DNA of 64,000 nucleotides from a virus, in IMG/VR virus record IMGVR_UViG_3300045125_000119, positions 62,001 through 126,000 of that record; one strand, 5' to 3'. Shown in pieces: positions 16,462-24,719 of this stretch (positions are counted from its first letter, which is position 1; each line of letters begins with the position of its first letter). The notes under the pieces are model-generated. The model did no database searches, was not told the origin of the DNA, and saw only the letters and a program-made list of their open reading frames with translations. A program made the position numbers and the translations under genes.

Positions 16462-16536
16462 TGCCACAGACAGGACTCGAACCTGCAAAACCCATATTTT
16501 GAGTATGAGATGTCTGCCAGATTGCATCACTGTGGC
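16462..16536 (-). tRNA. tRNA with anticodon CAA (Leu), short variable loop
   Basis: Acceptor GCCACAG/CTGTGGC with A73, D-arm ATGCAATCTGGCAGACAT, anticodon stem TCATA/TATGG with loop CTCAAAA, variable region GTTTT, T-arm GCAGG-TTCGAGT-CCTGT. Confidence 0.87.
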
Positions 16537-16549
16537 GTTCTTCTAACAG

Positions 16550-16624
16550 TGGCACAGGAGGGATTTGAACCCACACTGTCCTCGTTTTGAGCGAGGCGAC
16601 TCCTGCCAGTTGGTCTACTGTGCC
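16550..16624 (-). tRNA. tRNA with anticodon CAA (Leu), short variable loop
   Basis: Acceptor GGCACAG/CTGTGCC with A73, D-arm GACCAACTGGCAGGAGTC, anticodon stem CCTCG/CGAGG with loop CTCAAAA, variable region ACAGT, T-arm GTGGG-TTCAAAT-CCCTC with one mismatch. Confidence 0.85.
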
Positions 16625-16629
16625 ATTTT

Positions 16630-16821
16630 TCAGAAACCCATGTTCTCGACTTTCGCCACGAAATAAGTGGGGGCACAAATCTGGTCATTTTGATTGCGAA
16701 TAGCCATGTGCTTCGCCGCTCTGCCTTCTTGTTTGGTCTTGAAAGTAGAGAAGCCGACACGCACAATCCCGCCTACGTTGCCGTAACAACTGGCTTCGAT
16801 CCTGCCGTATAAAGCGTACAT
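16630..16821 (-). CDS. Hypothetical protein (63 aa) inside the tRNA array
   Basis: Intact frame MYALYGRIEASCYGNVGGIV... with GFSTFKTKQEGRAAKHMAIR and ending VAKVENMGF. Fills the space between two tRNA-Leu genes. Unknown. Confidence 0.6.
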   Translation of the reverse strand: MYALYGRIEASCYGNVGGIVRVGFSTFKTKQEGRAAKHMAIRNQNDQICAPTYFVAKVENMGF

Positions 16822-16838
16822 TGCCTTCTCCAGTTAAG

Positions 16839-16913
16839 TGCCACAGACAGGACTCGAACCTGTAAGACCCACATTCTGAGTGTGAGATGTCTGCCAAATT
16901 GCATCACTGTGGC
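16839..16913 (-). tRNA. tRNA with anticodon CAG (Leu), short variable loop
   Basis: Acceptor GCCACAG/CTGTGGC with A73, D-arm ATGCAATTTGGCAGACAT, anticodon stem TCACA/TGTGG with loop CTCAGAA, variable region GTCTT, T-arm ACAGG-TTCGAGT-CCTGT. Nearly identical outside the anticodon arm to the tRNA at 16462. Confidence 0.88.
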
Positions 16914-16957
16914 TCGTTCTGTAAACCAGACGGGGCACTTCAAAGTTGGTGCAACAT

Positions 16958-17212
16958 CTAGTCGATTTTTTCTCCCGGCTCCAGTCTCCGGGGTGCGTGT
17001 TCTGTTAGACTCAGACCAAGTTTATCCCGAAGCATGTCGGCTACTTCGCCCGTAAAGAGGCGAAAGTATCCAATCTCATTCGGCGTCAAATCTTCAGGAA
17101 GGTCGATGACGAAGTTCAGCGACTTTTCCGTCAGAATCGCCGTGACCGTTTTGCCCCTTAGTCGTTCGGGTGCGTTGGGGTCGGTGATCGTTTTCTGGAA
17201 TTCGTCACGCAT
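16958..17212 (-). CDS. Hypothetical protein (84 aa)
   Basis: Intact frame starting MRDEFQKTITDPNAPERLRG, with FVIDLPEDLTPNEIGYFRLF and EVADMLRDKLGLSLTEHAP. Unknown. Confidence 0.65.
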   Translation of the reverse strand: MRDEFQKTITDPNAPERLRGKTVTAILTEKSLNFVIDLPEDLTPNEIGYFRLFTGEVADMLRDKLGLSLTEHAPRRLEPGEKID

Positions 17213-17283
17213 GATCGCCCTCGATAACCTTGTGTACGCTAATCCGCTCCGGCGGAATCGTGTACGGCACCCAATTTAGCCAT
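17205..17283 (-). CDS. Very small protein (about 25 aa, frameshifted)
   Basis: ATG at 17283 then, after a one-base break, WVPYTIPPERISVHKVIEGD. Overlaps both neighbours in the same chained style. Low certainty. Confidence 0.35.
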
Positions 17284-17693
17284 TACACTTCCTCTAACGC
17301 CTTACGAAGTTTTTCGTACTTCTCGCCCACGATTGCACTGTCGTGTTTCGAGAGGATGTTCAACGAGAAGAAGCACGGATACCCGTTGATGCTTCTCGGC
17401 CCGGCCTTGTGGTAATACTCGTAAATCAGGCCGATGTCGTTAATGTACTCCGGCGAGCAGTCGGCGAAGCAGCCCAAAGCAATCGGCATAAAAATCATGC
17501 CGATGTGAGACTGGTCAAAGTCTCTGATGTGAAGGTGAGTGAAAATCAGATTCGTCGCCATGTCCTTCGCAAGTTGCGACAGGAAGGCCGGTTCACGATT
17601 ACCCACTTCCTTCGGCTTCAACGCACCGACGGCCCACTGTTTTTCGTTTTCGCCGGTCTTTTCCGGTTCCGGCAGATTGGTTTCTTCGTTCAT
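17283..17693 (-). CDS. Hypothetical protein (136 aa)
   Basis: Intact frame starting MNEETNLPEPEKTGENEKQW; the core has LSQLAKDMATNLIFTHLHIR and YINDIGLIYEYYHKAGPRSI. Hairpin upstream separates it from the S24-like gene. Unknown. Confidence 0.65.
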   Translation of the reverse strand: MNEETNLPEPEKTGENEKQWAVGALKPKEVGNREPAFLSQLAKDMATNLIFTHLHIRDFDQSHIGMIFMPIALGCFADCSPEYINDIGLIYEYYHKAGPRSINGYPCFFSLNILSKHDSAIVGEKYEKLRKALEEV

Positions 17694-17725
17694 ATCGAAC
17701 AGACGGCTCCGATGAATTAAGGTTC

Positions 17726-17758
17726 AACAACTTCCGGGATTTTCACCCGGAAGTTGTT
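17726..17758. terminator. 13-bp hairpin between genes
   Basis: AACAACTTCCGGG and CCCGGAAGTTGTT flank a 7-nt loop directly after the S24-like stop (minus strand). No strong T-tract on either side, so a terminator or processing hairpin. Confidence 0.5.
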
Positions 17759-18054
17759 CAAACCACCAATTTGCCAAAGATACAGTCTCGACCAACCCAA
17801 CCGTTAACGTGCCCGTGGTTGTTGCTGATCTGACAGCGGTCGCCTTGTACCGCTGACACAAGATGGAGATATTGGGCACCCCGCACTTTGCAGAGTACGA
17901 CATCGCCCTCTTGGATTCCTGCCGCCGTTATAGGCGCTACCGTCACGACCTGACCGGGCACGATCTTCGGTCGCATCGAGTTTCCGTTTGGGGCTTTGAA
18001 CGTTACCGTTTCGCCCTCTTTTAACTTCGCAATGTAGTGTGTTGCCCAGCCCAC
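17758..18054 (-). CDS. S24/S26 (LexA / signal peptidase)-like protein (98 aa)
   Basis: Intact. GNSMRPKIVPGQVVTVAP matches the SM.P catalytic-serine motif of S24/S26 peptidases, followed by QEGDVVLCKVRGAQYLHLV, where the lysine and HLV strand fit the fold. It lacks any N-terminal DNA-binding or transmembrane region. Could be a stand-alone peptidase-like or decoy domain; role unknown. Confidence 0.7.
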   Translation of the reverse strand: MGWATHYIAKLKEGETVTFKAPNGNSMRPKIVPGQVVTVAPITAAGIQEGDVVLCKVRGAQYLHLVSAVQGDRCQISNNHGHVNGWVGRDCIFGKLVV

Positions 18055-18082
18055 CGATTTGCTCCCACTCAGGCGTCTCGGA

Positions 18083-18133
18083 GATGAAAAAACCCCCGGC
18101 AGCCTGTCCTTTTGGGATCGGCTGCCGGGGGTT
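18083..18133 (-). terminator. Strong intrinsic terminator
   Basis: AACCCCCGGCAGCC and GGCTGCCGGGGGTT form a 14-bp perfect stem with a 15-nt loop, followed on the minus strand by TTTTTTCATC. It separates the S24-like gene from the upstream operon. Confidence 0.88.
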
Positions 18134-18160
18134 ACTACCTACCCCTCTTCATCTCTTTGC

Positions 18161-18235
18161 TTAGAGAATGCAGCCGGAACCGGAGCTATAAAATAGCCCG
18201 GACAACGACGACAGACTAAGCAAAAAGACGTTCAT
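18161..18235 (-). CDS. 24-residue hydrophobic peptide, tentative
   Basis: ATG overlaps the upstream stop (ATGA). MNVFLLSLSSLSGLFYSSGS resembles a signal or small membrane peptide and ends GCIL. Low certainty. Confidence 0.35.
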   Translation of the reverse strand: MNVFLLSLSSLSGLFYSSGSGCIL

Positions 18236-18574
18236 GGGACTTCAGTTTCCTCTTCAGGTAAAGCTATGGTAGTAGCCCCACCCGATTTTTCAAGATCAAT
18301 TTTCAGAATTTTCAGAATCGACTTTTATCGACAATCTGATCTGCGTTCCCGCAGGCAGGTAGAACCCTTTGATTCTACTGTTGTCCGGCGGCAAAGCGTA
18401 CTCCACGCAGAGTACACGATTTTCCGCAACCAGATCATCGAGAATTTCGGACAGATCGTATTCGGCCAAAATTACCGGCCGAACGTCTCGATCCGCTACG
18501 AGTTCCATGCCTTTGATGCCGGTCTTCTGGTTAATCAGATCGGCGACCAAATCTTTGGCGTCTTCGTATGTCAT
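18232..18574 (-). CDS. Hypothetical protein (about 113 aa, frameshifted near end)
   Basis: Starts MTYEDAKDLVADLINQKTGI, with VRPVILAEYDLSEILDDLVA and YALPPDNSRIKGFYLPAGTQ. A break in a TTCTGAAAA repeat near 18305 extends it with KIDLEKSGGATTIALPEEET. Start adjoins the tRNA at 18575. Unknown. Confidence 0.6.
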
Positions 18575-18640
18575 AGTCCCAAGGTCGGGAGTTGAACCCG
18601 TCTCTCTCTTGTGGAGAGCGATCCTCCGGTCTAATGGGAC
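18575..18640 (-). tRNA. Short tRNA-like gene, isotype unresolved (Val CAC possible)
   Basis: Acceptor GTCCCA/TGGGAC, D-arm TTAGACCGGAGGATCG, T-arm with GGG-TTCAACT-CCC, stem CTCT/AGAG around CCACAAG. Only 66 nt, with a cramped variable region; base losses are likely. Confidence 0.5.
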
Positions 18641-18759
18641 CGGTGTGCGCCGTACACCACCTTGAGGGGAGTCGGTTGTTCGCAGCACAACCAGACAAGA
18701 AAGCTGATCGGAACGGGATGACCCTGGCAAGCCAGCGTCCTCGTTGCGACACCAGCATA

Positions 18760-18996
18760 TTACTCCGGCTTTTCGAGGTTGTAAACCGGGTTTTCGTTTT
18801 TTTGAAGGTCGATCAGGCTTTCAACATACTGGAGTCCGAAATCGGTGCGTTCTTCGACCGCAATGAGAATGTCACGAGGGGTAATGGCTTTTGAACCGGC
18901 CCAAAACATAGCCGTGTCAGCTTTGCCATCAGTCAGGGAATTCACCCAATCACGAAGTTGGGTTACAGTCTTTTGAATGTCTAATTCAGTGAGCAT
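18760..18996 (-). CDS. Hypothetical protein (78 aa)
   Basis: Starts MLTELDIQKTVTQLRDWVNS, with FWAGSKAITPRDILIAVEER and DFGLQYVESLIDLQKNENP. All-helical. Directly downstream of the synthetase-like gene. The 120 bases toward the tRNA at 18640 hold no confident gene. Confidence 0.6.
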   Translation of the reverse strand: MLTELDIQKTVTQLRDWVNSLTDGKADTAMFWAGSKAITPRDILIAVEERTDFGLQYVESLIDLQKNENPVYNLEKPE

Positions 18997-19028
18997 TGAA
19001 GGACAGCCTCTCAAGGTCGAAATCGAAA

Positions 19029-19709
19029 TCATTTTTCCATGAAATTAAAGACGCAGCGGTCGGTGCCGATTGCAACTTCCAAAACCTTGGCGTTCGGGAA
19101 GTCTTTACGCTTGGACATCGAACAGACTTCCATGCCAGTTTTGTCACAGATGATATCGACCGTTTCTTCGGAGTAATCCGGCAAACGGTCACTCGGTTCA
19201 AGGTGACACGGCCCGATCATTTCGGAAATCATCTGCTTCACGGCCGGATACACGGCAAGCGAATAATCGTTCGCCGTAGTCAGGCCATAAATGCACTGGA
19301 ATTCCAACTGGTAGAATTCCTTCAGCCGCATGTTCTTCGTGACCTGATCCTGTTCCTTGCGGAAACTCTTTCCGTGCTGCCAAATGCAGAGTGGCAGTTT
19401 GGTCTTGGTTTCCGTGTGTTCCATCAGCCACTTGGCGTACTGATAAGAACCCATCGTGGTTTCCGGTCGCAACACCAAACCAATCGGCTCAGAGGCGACC
19501 TCGTAATAGTCGTCTTTGGTGTAGTTCTTGTTGATGAAGTCCGAAGGCGTCAAGAGCGGCAGCTCGACTTCCATCATCTGGAACGCTTTGTTCTGAGAGG
19601 CCAGAACCGTTCCCATTCCGCAGACAAAGTGTTCCACGAACATGCGCCGGAGGCGCAGTTCCTTCTGGTTCCAGAAGATCAGACCGTTGCGGTTGTACAG
19701 ATTTTCCAT
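19029..19709 (-). CDS. Glycyl-type class II aminoacyl-tRNA synthetase catalytic domain
   Basis: Intact 226 residues. ASEPIGLVLRPETTMGSYQY is the motif-1-side active-site strand; GKSFRKEQDQVTKNMRLKEF with YQLEFQCIYG is motif 2 (FR.E ... EF.Q.E); LEVAIGTDRCVFNFME is motif 3 (G.DR). The order and spacing match GlyRS/ProRS-type class IIa enzymes, GlyRS best. The protein stops right after motif 3, so the usual C-terminal anticodon-binding domain is absent. It may charge tRNA with relaxed anticodon reading or have a synthetase-like side function. Confidence 0.72.
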   Translation of the reverse strand: MENLYNRNGLIFWNQKELRLRRMFVEHFVCGMGTVLASQNKAFQMMEVELPLLTPSDFINKNYTKDDYYEVASEPIGLVLRPETTMGSYQYAKWLMEHTETKTKLPLCIWQHGKSFRKEQDQVTKNMRLKEFYQLEFQCIYGLTTANDYSLAVYPAVKQMISEMIGPCHLEPSDRLPDYSEETVDIICDKTGMEVCSMSKRKDFPNAKVLEVAIGTDRCVFNFMEK

Positions 19710-19737
19710 TTTCTTTTTCCACAGTGGTGTATGTGGC

Positions 19738-20699
19738 CTAGAATCCGGTTGCGTGAGAGTCGTACTCGTTCAGGCGAATCGGAAATCCTTGCTGAATAGA
19801 GTATGCAAAGTCGGGATCACCAGTCAAATTCCAGAAGAACGATTTGTCATTGCCCACAGCGCCTTGTTCCTTCAGGAAATTACGCCAATGGTCCCAATCG
19901 TCGTACTGACACAGAGCAATGCTCAAAACACACAATTTACCTTCGACTGAAACGCCGACGTAATTGGGCTTGTGACCACCGATCAGAGCCATCAGTTTTT
20001 TTGAAGCCAGAAGGCCGTAAAGTTCAAACAATTCTTGCCGCAGTCGCTTTTGCTCGACAACTACACGGTGAGGACTGTCGTCGTTGAACTCGACCAACTT
20101 AGGCAGAATTTCGTCAATCCTCGTCTTGTAAAAGGATCGACAGTGAACGGCTTTTTCGCCGGTGGCGGAAGCGGCCTCATGTCCTTGATGCGGGTCACGG
20201 CTTCAGCGTAGGGAACTTTACGACGCTCCCAAACGGCTTGGAATTGCGGATCGCCTTCACGCCAGTTGGAGAAAACGTCCCACTCCCCGGTGTACCCGCC
20301 GTGCCATTCGTCGGCACAAAGGGGCGGATCGACTTCTTGGCAGTCGTCGCAAAATGCCAAGTAAATGTCAGTTTCCTTGGCGGTCTTGAACCGTTCACGC
20401 CGTTCGTCAAAAATAGCCAGCCGCCGCTGTGTCGCTTCGTCGGTGGGGATGTCGGGCAACTCGTCCTTGAAATCCATGAAATCTTCGATGGCTTCTTTCA
20501 AGCCTTGGATTTCTTTCCAACATTCTTCCGCAGTGGCCCCACGTTTAACACTGAACGTCTGAATGGGACCGTCGGCAAGGCCACACTCGGCCGTGACGTA
20601 ATCGAGTCCGAGATAAGCGTAGGTGTCGTCTTCTTGGCCCAAAGCAGCGAAGTAATCCTGTTGTAGCGGCGAAAGCGGCTGAAATTCGTCCGGCATCAC
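19738..20699 (-). CDS. Hypothetical protein (about 320 aa, one frameshift)
   Basis: First frame starts MMPDEFQPLSPLQQDYFAAL with AFCDDCQEVDPPLCADEWHG; a break near 20125 joins it to KTRIDEILPKLVEFNDDSPH and ends RLNEYDSHATGF. Could also be two genes. Trp/Tyr- and acid-rich. Unknown. Confidence 0.6.
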
Positions 20700-21092
20700 A
20701 GTTTCTCCGGCAGGGTGACTTCGGTCCAGCGTGTTTTACCTTCAACAATCCGTGGATTCAACATGATGCGAATCTTCGGATGAACCAAGATCGACTCCAC
20801 AAATTCCTGACCGTCTGTGATTTTTTTGATCTTGTACGGGCATTCCTTTGGAGTAGTCAATGTTGACAACCGGGGTGCCGTCGTGTTCGGAATGAGTGAC
20901 GTAATTTCCAATTACAACAAACGCCGTCTGTTTGTGTAGAGCCTCTTCGTTGTCAAATACTGAAATGAAGTAGGCATCGACGCCGGGGATTTGGGTCATA
21001 ACCGGTTGCTCGGTGTCCTTCCAAACGGGCATCAAGCAACCGGTAATATTGATCCCACGAAAATCCCCCAATACTCGCTCTGGAGTATCCAT
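20696..21092 (-). CDS. Hypothetical protein (about 132 aa, one frameshift)
   Basis: MDTPERVLGDFRGINITGCL and VFDNEEALHKQTAFVVIGNY, then after a break near 20850 YKIKKITDGQEFVESILVHP. Overlaps both neighbours. Unknown. Confidence 0.6.
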
Positions 21093-21665
21093 TACTTCTC
21101 CGGGGTGTAATGTGAGGCGAGAACATCGAAGGTCACGTTCGGAACGTAGCGGGCGAGCATCCGCTGAATCGCTTCGAGCGGAACACAGTGAGTTTCCTCA
21201 CTCTTCTTCGCCAAGAAAATCGCCGCCAAATTGAGTTTATCCCTGTACTTTTCCTTGTCGGTCAGGTACGGGGCGATGTCGTTCACCCACCACGGGCTGG
21301 TCGGTTCTTCGATGCGAACCTTGTACCCGTACTGATACGCCATAGCGAAGTACGGCATCATTTCCTTGACCATCGTGTTCGTGTTGTCCACGATCACGAG
21401 CGGTGTCATGAGCCTGCATCGCCTTGCGGACGTTGTCCTGACAAGAAGCGTGGGCGTACCCGATCTTGGACGGGTTCCAGTTCTTGACGTACTCTTCCTT
21501 TGTTCGGCCGTAAAAATGGTCGGCCGAACAAATCAGGGATTCGTCGCCACCGGCCAGTTCTTTAGCCCGGTAGCTCTTTCCCGAAGACGGGATGCCACGC
21601 ATGATTACCAGCGTGAGCGGGTTGTCCGGGTGTACCATCCAATCGAAGTTCACTACGTTTGTCAT
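21092..21665 (-). CDS. N4BP2/PNK-like P-loop kinase (frameshifted)
   Basis: Walker A MRGIPSSGKSYRAKEL, then SLICSADHFYGR and IGYAHASCQDNVRKAM, and after a break near 21400 PLVIVDNTNTMVKEMMPYFA with GYKVRIEEP. This ADHFY ... AH..C ... VDNTNT order is the AAA_33 nucleotide/polynucleotide kinase family related to T4 Pnk. About 190 residues; no phosphatase domain. It lies next to the RNA ligase, so a 5'-OH end-healing role in tRNA repair is likely but inferred. Confidence 0.82.
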
Positions 21666-21855
21666 GTTCTTCAGCCTTTTTGGTAACTTCCATCATGCAC
21701 CAGCCCGCTCCGAACCCGCAAGACAAAGCGGCCAAAGCGAGCAAAATGGCAGCACCTTCGTCTCGGTCTTTGTGTTTCAAAGCCAAGAGGGTGAACAGAG
21801 CAACTCCTACACAACAGACGAGGGCGGCACCGCTTAGTACAACAATTAGGGTCAT
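21562..21855 (-). CDS. Two-span small membrane protein
   Basis: MTLIVVLSGAALVCCVGVAL and GAAILLALAALSCGFGAGWC are two hydrophobic helices around KHKDRDE, then EVTKKAEEHDKRS. The frame overlaps the kinase start by about 100 nt; a frameshift in the A5 run near 21680 may hide an earlier stop. Holin-like size and layout, but role unproven. Confidence 0.55.
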   Translation of the reverse strand: MTLIVVLSGAALVCCVGVALFTLLALKHKDRDEGAAILLALAALSCGFGAGWCMMEVTKKAEEHDKRSELRLDGTPGQPAHAGNHAWHPVFGKELPG

Positions 21856-22576
21856 TTCGTCACCTTATTTCGTCGGATTTCTTCACCCAACAAGCTACCC
21901 TGTCTGAAACCTTCTCGCACCATCTTGAACCGGCCGGTGACGTACTTACCGTCACTTACCTTGACGTACAAACCTTCAGGTTTTTCGTGACCGGAAAAGG
22001 GCGACGTTACGCCGTTGACCAGTTCTTCCAGTTGTTCGTATTTGGTCAGCTTGCCCGGCTCCACCGGAAACATCGGAGGAACAACGAATCCGGCGTCCAG
22101 TAGAGCCTTCGTTGCCGTTTTGGGATCAATGTACCGTCCGATTCCCCAATCGTAAACGTCAAAAGCAATGAACCAGTCGGGAAGGTAGTTGTAAACCATG
22201 CCGTGCTGCTGAACCATCCACTCGCCGTAAACGCTCACGTCGCCAAGATCGGCGTTCAGCACCTCAAACTTGTCCTTGTTTTGTAGAACCACGAGTACAC
22301 AGAAGAAAACTGAGCGAGTGACGGATTGGCTTTGCCGGTAACACGCCCTTTGCCGATGAATTTGGTGCGACTGCGTATGATGGGGTTGCCGTCGAACAGA
22401 CACATGCCGCAATTAGCCCCGTCAACTTTCTCCGATACGGTGACGTGCGGCGACTCGAATATAATTCGAGCCTCGGAATTCGAGGCGATGCGGTCGCCGT
22501 TCGTATTGGGTTTCCACGGCAAGTGCAGAGTCGCCGGATATTCCGGCAACAACTCACCCGGTCTTATCTTCTTCAT
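21852..22576 (-). CDS. RNA ligase (covalent nucleotidyltransferase, frameshifted)
   Basis: Motif I is SEKVDGANCGMCLF (KxDG; Lys is the AMP acceptor) preceded by RIIFESPHVTVS; IRSRTKFIG follows as the conserved arginine strand; after a break near 22290, WFIAFDVYDWGIGRYIDPKT is motif III/IIIa, and EGLYVKVSDGKYVTGRFKMV carries motifs IV and V. About 241 residues, similar to Rnl2-type ligases. Adjacent to the P-loop kinase, suggesting a repair pair for nicked tRNA. Confidence 0.88.
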
Positions 22577-22806
22577 CGAAGAAATGCACGCCCACTGGCG
22601 CACCCTCAGATTCGCCTTCGATACCAACGCCGTCCACGACGCCGCCGGTAATTTCCTTCATCTTGTCCATGAGTTCCAAACCCAACTGTTGGGCCGGGGA
22701 CAAGGTTTGATCTTCGGCAGCAGGACCGGGCCACCCCGGTTCGCACTCGAATTAACGCCAACGTCCGTGCCGCCAACATCGGACAAAGTAATGGTTACTG
22801 TAGGCA
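22554..22806 (-). CDS. Small phage protein (about 84 aa, frameshifted)
   Basis: MPTVTITLSDVGGTDVGVN, then after a break near 22740 EPGWPGPAAEDQTLSPAQQL and ELMDKMKEITGGVVDG. Beta N-terminus and one helix, a layout common in tailed phages. Stop overlaps the ligase start. Unknown. Confidence 0.6.
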
Positions 22807-23229
22807 TTATTTCTCTTCTTTCTTGTTTTCGCCCTTCAAGCCGTCTTTCACGCCGGTAACGGCACCTTTGAACAGACCGTGGGTAAGAGACTCGGCCCCC
22901 TTATCCACGCTTTTGCTCAAAGGTTCAGGTTGCGTGTGACGGAAAGATCGGTAAACAGTAATGTCATCGCTGTTGGACGGTAAACCGTCCGGCCCGGAAG
23001 AACTCAAAGTCAAATGAGTGTCGTACTTGCTGTTCGTGACCTTTACGTTCAGCGGGTTGCCGTAAGCGTCCACGGCGGTCGGCTTGAAATCAAGCTCGCC
23101 CTTCCACGAATCGGCTTGAACGTTCAAGACGGACTTGGTTTGTTCCCTAAGTTCTTTGGGAGTCGGACCTTGCGGGCCACAACCAGTGAAGCCAAACGCC
23201 AGAGCCAGAAGCAAGATGTACTTTTTCAT
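22807..23229 (-). CDS. Lipoprotein with pseudopilin-like calcium motif (140 aa)
   Basis: Intact. MKKYILLLALAFGFTGC is a lipoprotein signal (lipobox FTGC). The middle has AVDAYGNPLNVKV and SSSGPDGLPSNSDDI, the D-YGNP ... S.GPDG...DD pattern of GspG-type pseudopilins that is also common in planctomycete surface proteins. Likely a periplasmic, Ca-binding lipoprotein. Presence in a phage suggests a surface or exclusion role; inferred. Confidence 0.72.
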   Translation of the reverse strand: MKKYILLLALAFGFTGCGPQGPTPKELREQTKSVLNVQADSWKGELDFKPTAVDAYGNPLNVKVTNSKYDTHLTLSSSGPDGLPSNSDDITVYRSFRHTQPEPLSKSVDKGAESLTHGLFKGAVTGVKDGLKGENKKEEK

Positions 23230-23272
23230 GCTTGCACAGTACCACGATTTCGTGAAGTTGTAAAGCGGGCGA

Positions 23273-24052
23273 TCAATCCAGATATTCTAGCCCGTCTTGC
23301 AGACTCAGTTTGACTTTGCGAATGGTCAGATTTTCACAGTCACGAAGACGGCGGAAGTCTTTTACGTTTCGCTCGGCAGTTTTCAGGTCTGCATACACTT
23401 CGACGCCGGTTGCAAACTCAACAACCTGTCCGTCACGACACAGGGCGTATCCATCGACGCTTTTGCCGCCGAAAAATTCGTCAAGGGACTTGTAAAGGGT
23501 GCGAATGGCCGGAGCAATTCGCATGAACTCCCAATATTGGGCGACCTCTTGACGGAACATAGTTTCTGGTCCGGCGTTGATGTAGTTCCACGACAGCTTG
23601 CCGCACGCCGTAGTTACCATTTCGATGGCGTCTTGCAAATCGTTGGGGTCAGTAGGATATGCGTCCAGACGACCACATGCGTCTTCTTTGATGCACTCCC
23701 ACAGCAACTTGAGTTTACTCGCCGGGCCGTGCGTACCGTGACCGTGATTTTCAAGTTGATGAACGGCCCGACACAGGTCGGGGCACTCGATCTTCTTGCC
23801 CTCACGAACGGCACCGAACAGAATGTCTCGAACCTCGCTCACCGCTGCACAACAGACACCGAGATACGGACCTTCTTTATTGAGCATCCCGACCCACTCT
23901 TCGTCAGAGTAGTCGAGATAGACTTCTTGGATCGCCAACGGTTCCCAATTCGTGGTTTTGATGCGGATTCCCCGACCGTTCATCGGGTTCAGCATACCGG
24001 CGTACTTGTCAACTAAAGCTTGGGCGGCTTTCGGATCAACTCGGTTTGGCAT
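23273..24052 (-). CDS. Hypothetical protein (259 aa, intact)
   Basis: Starts MPNRVDPKAAQALVDKYAGM; has VCCAAVSEVRDILFGAVREG, CPDLCRAVHQLENHGHGTHG and SVDGYALCRDGQVVEFATGV. Cys and His are frequent in the middle. Follows the methyltransferase in the same direction. No family recognised. Confidence 0.65.
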   Translation of the reverse strand: MPNRVDPKAAQALVDKYAGMLNPMNGRGIRIKTTNWEPLAIQEVYLDYSDEEWVGMLNKEGPYLGVCCAAVSEVRDILFGAVREGKKIECPDLCRAVHQLENHGHGTHGPASKLKLLWECIKEDACGRLDAYPTDPNDLQDAIEMVTTACGKLSWNYINAGPETMFRQEVAQYWEFMRIAPAIRTLYKSLDEFFGGKSVDGYALCRDGQVVEFATGVEVYADLKTAERNVKDFRRLRDCENLTIRKVKLSLQDGLEYLD

Positions 24053-24072
24053 TGGACCCTCCGGCCCGCATC

Positions 24073-24719
24073 CTACCCCGATTGTTGGGGGTTGTAAACC
24101 AAAGTGACCAAATGGTGCGGCTCAATGAACCACATCCCCCGCCCTTTCAGTCCGGCGAACTCGACAACTTCCTTCATGGTAAGGGCATCAAAAACGTGAT
24201 GATGAAGGCACCGGTTTTGGAAGTTGTTGAGCGACCGTGCGTGAAACTCTTCGTAGGTTCCGGCACCCTTGTCCATTTCTAAATCGTGAAGTTCGAGAAT
24301 TTCCGAAAGATGCGAGAGGTCGTCTTCGCCGGTGTTTTTGTTGTAATCTTCCAAAGGTGGTCGAAAGGTGTTGCTTCCCGATTGTGGTCGAAAGTGCGTT
24401 CCTTGACCGGGGTGACAATAACTATGTGACCGCCGGGACTGACTCGTTTCCATTCCAAAACGGCTTTAAGTGGGTTGGCGATATGTTCGAGAACGTGAGA
24501 GGCCATTACCAGATCGTAGGGGCCATCGACTTTAAGATCGGTGGCCTCCGAGACGATGACGCTTCGTGATTTGGGGTGCCATATTGACGAGTCCGAGAAA
24601 TCAACTATGTCCAGATGTTCTATTTTGTCGTACACCCGGAAAACAGTAGAAAATATCTCGGACGGCCCGCCGATTTCGAGGGCCGTCTTAGCTGTAATTA
24701 GAACCGAATCGTCAGGCAC
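24073..24719 (-). CDS. Class I SAM methyltransferase (frameshifted, about 215 aa)
   Basis: ALEIGGPSEIFS is motif I, DLVMASHVLEHIANPLKAVL motif IV with the typical EH, PGGHIVIVTPVKE the next strand. After a break near 24350 the tail reads NTGEDDLSHLSEILELHDLE and NRCLHHHVFD. GTG start overlaps the amidinotransferase stop. The C-terminal block resembles methyltransferases found near glycosyltransferases; substrate unknown. Confidence 0.8.

Noticed and set aside
18641-18759. Possible further tRNA around CTTGCCA on the minus strand
   Set aside because: Only about 54 nt between possible acceptor arms and no T-stem.
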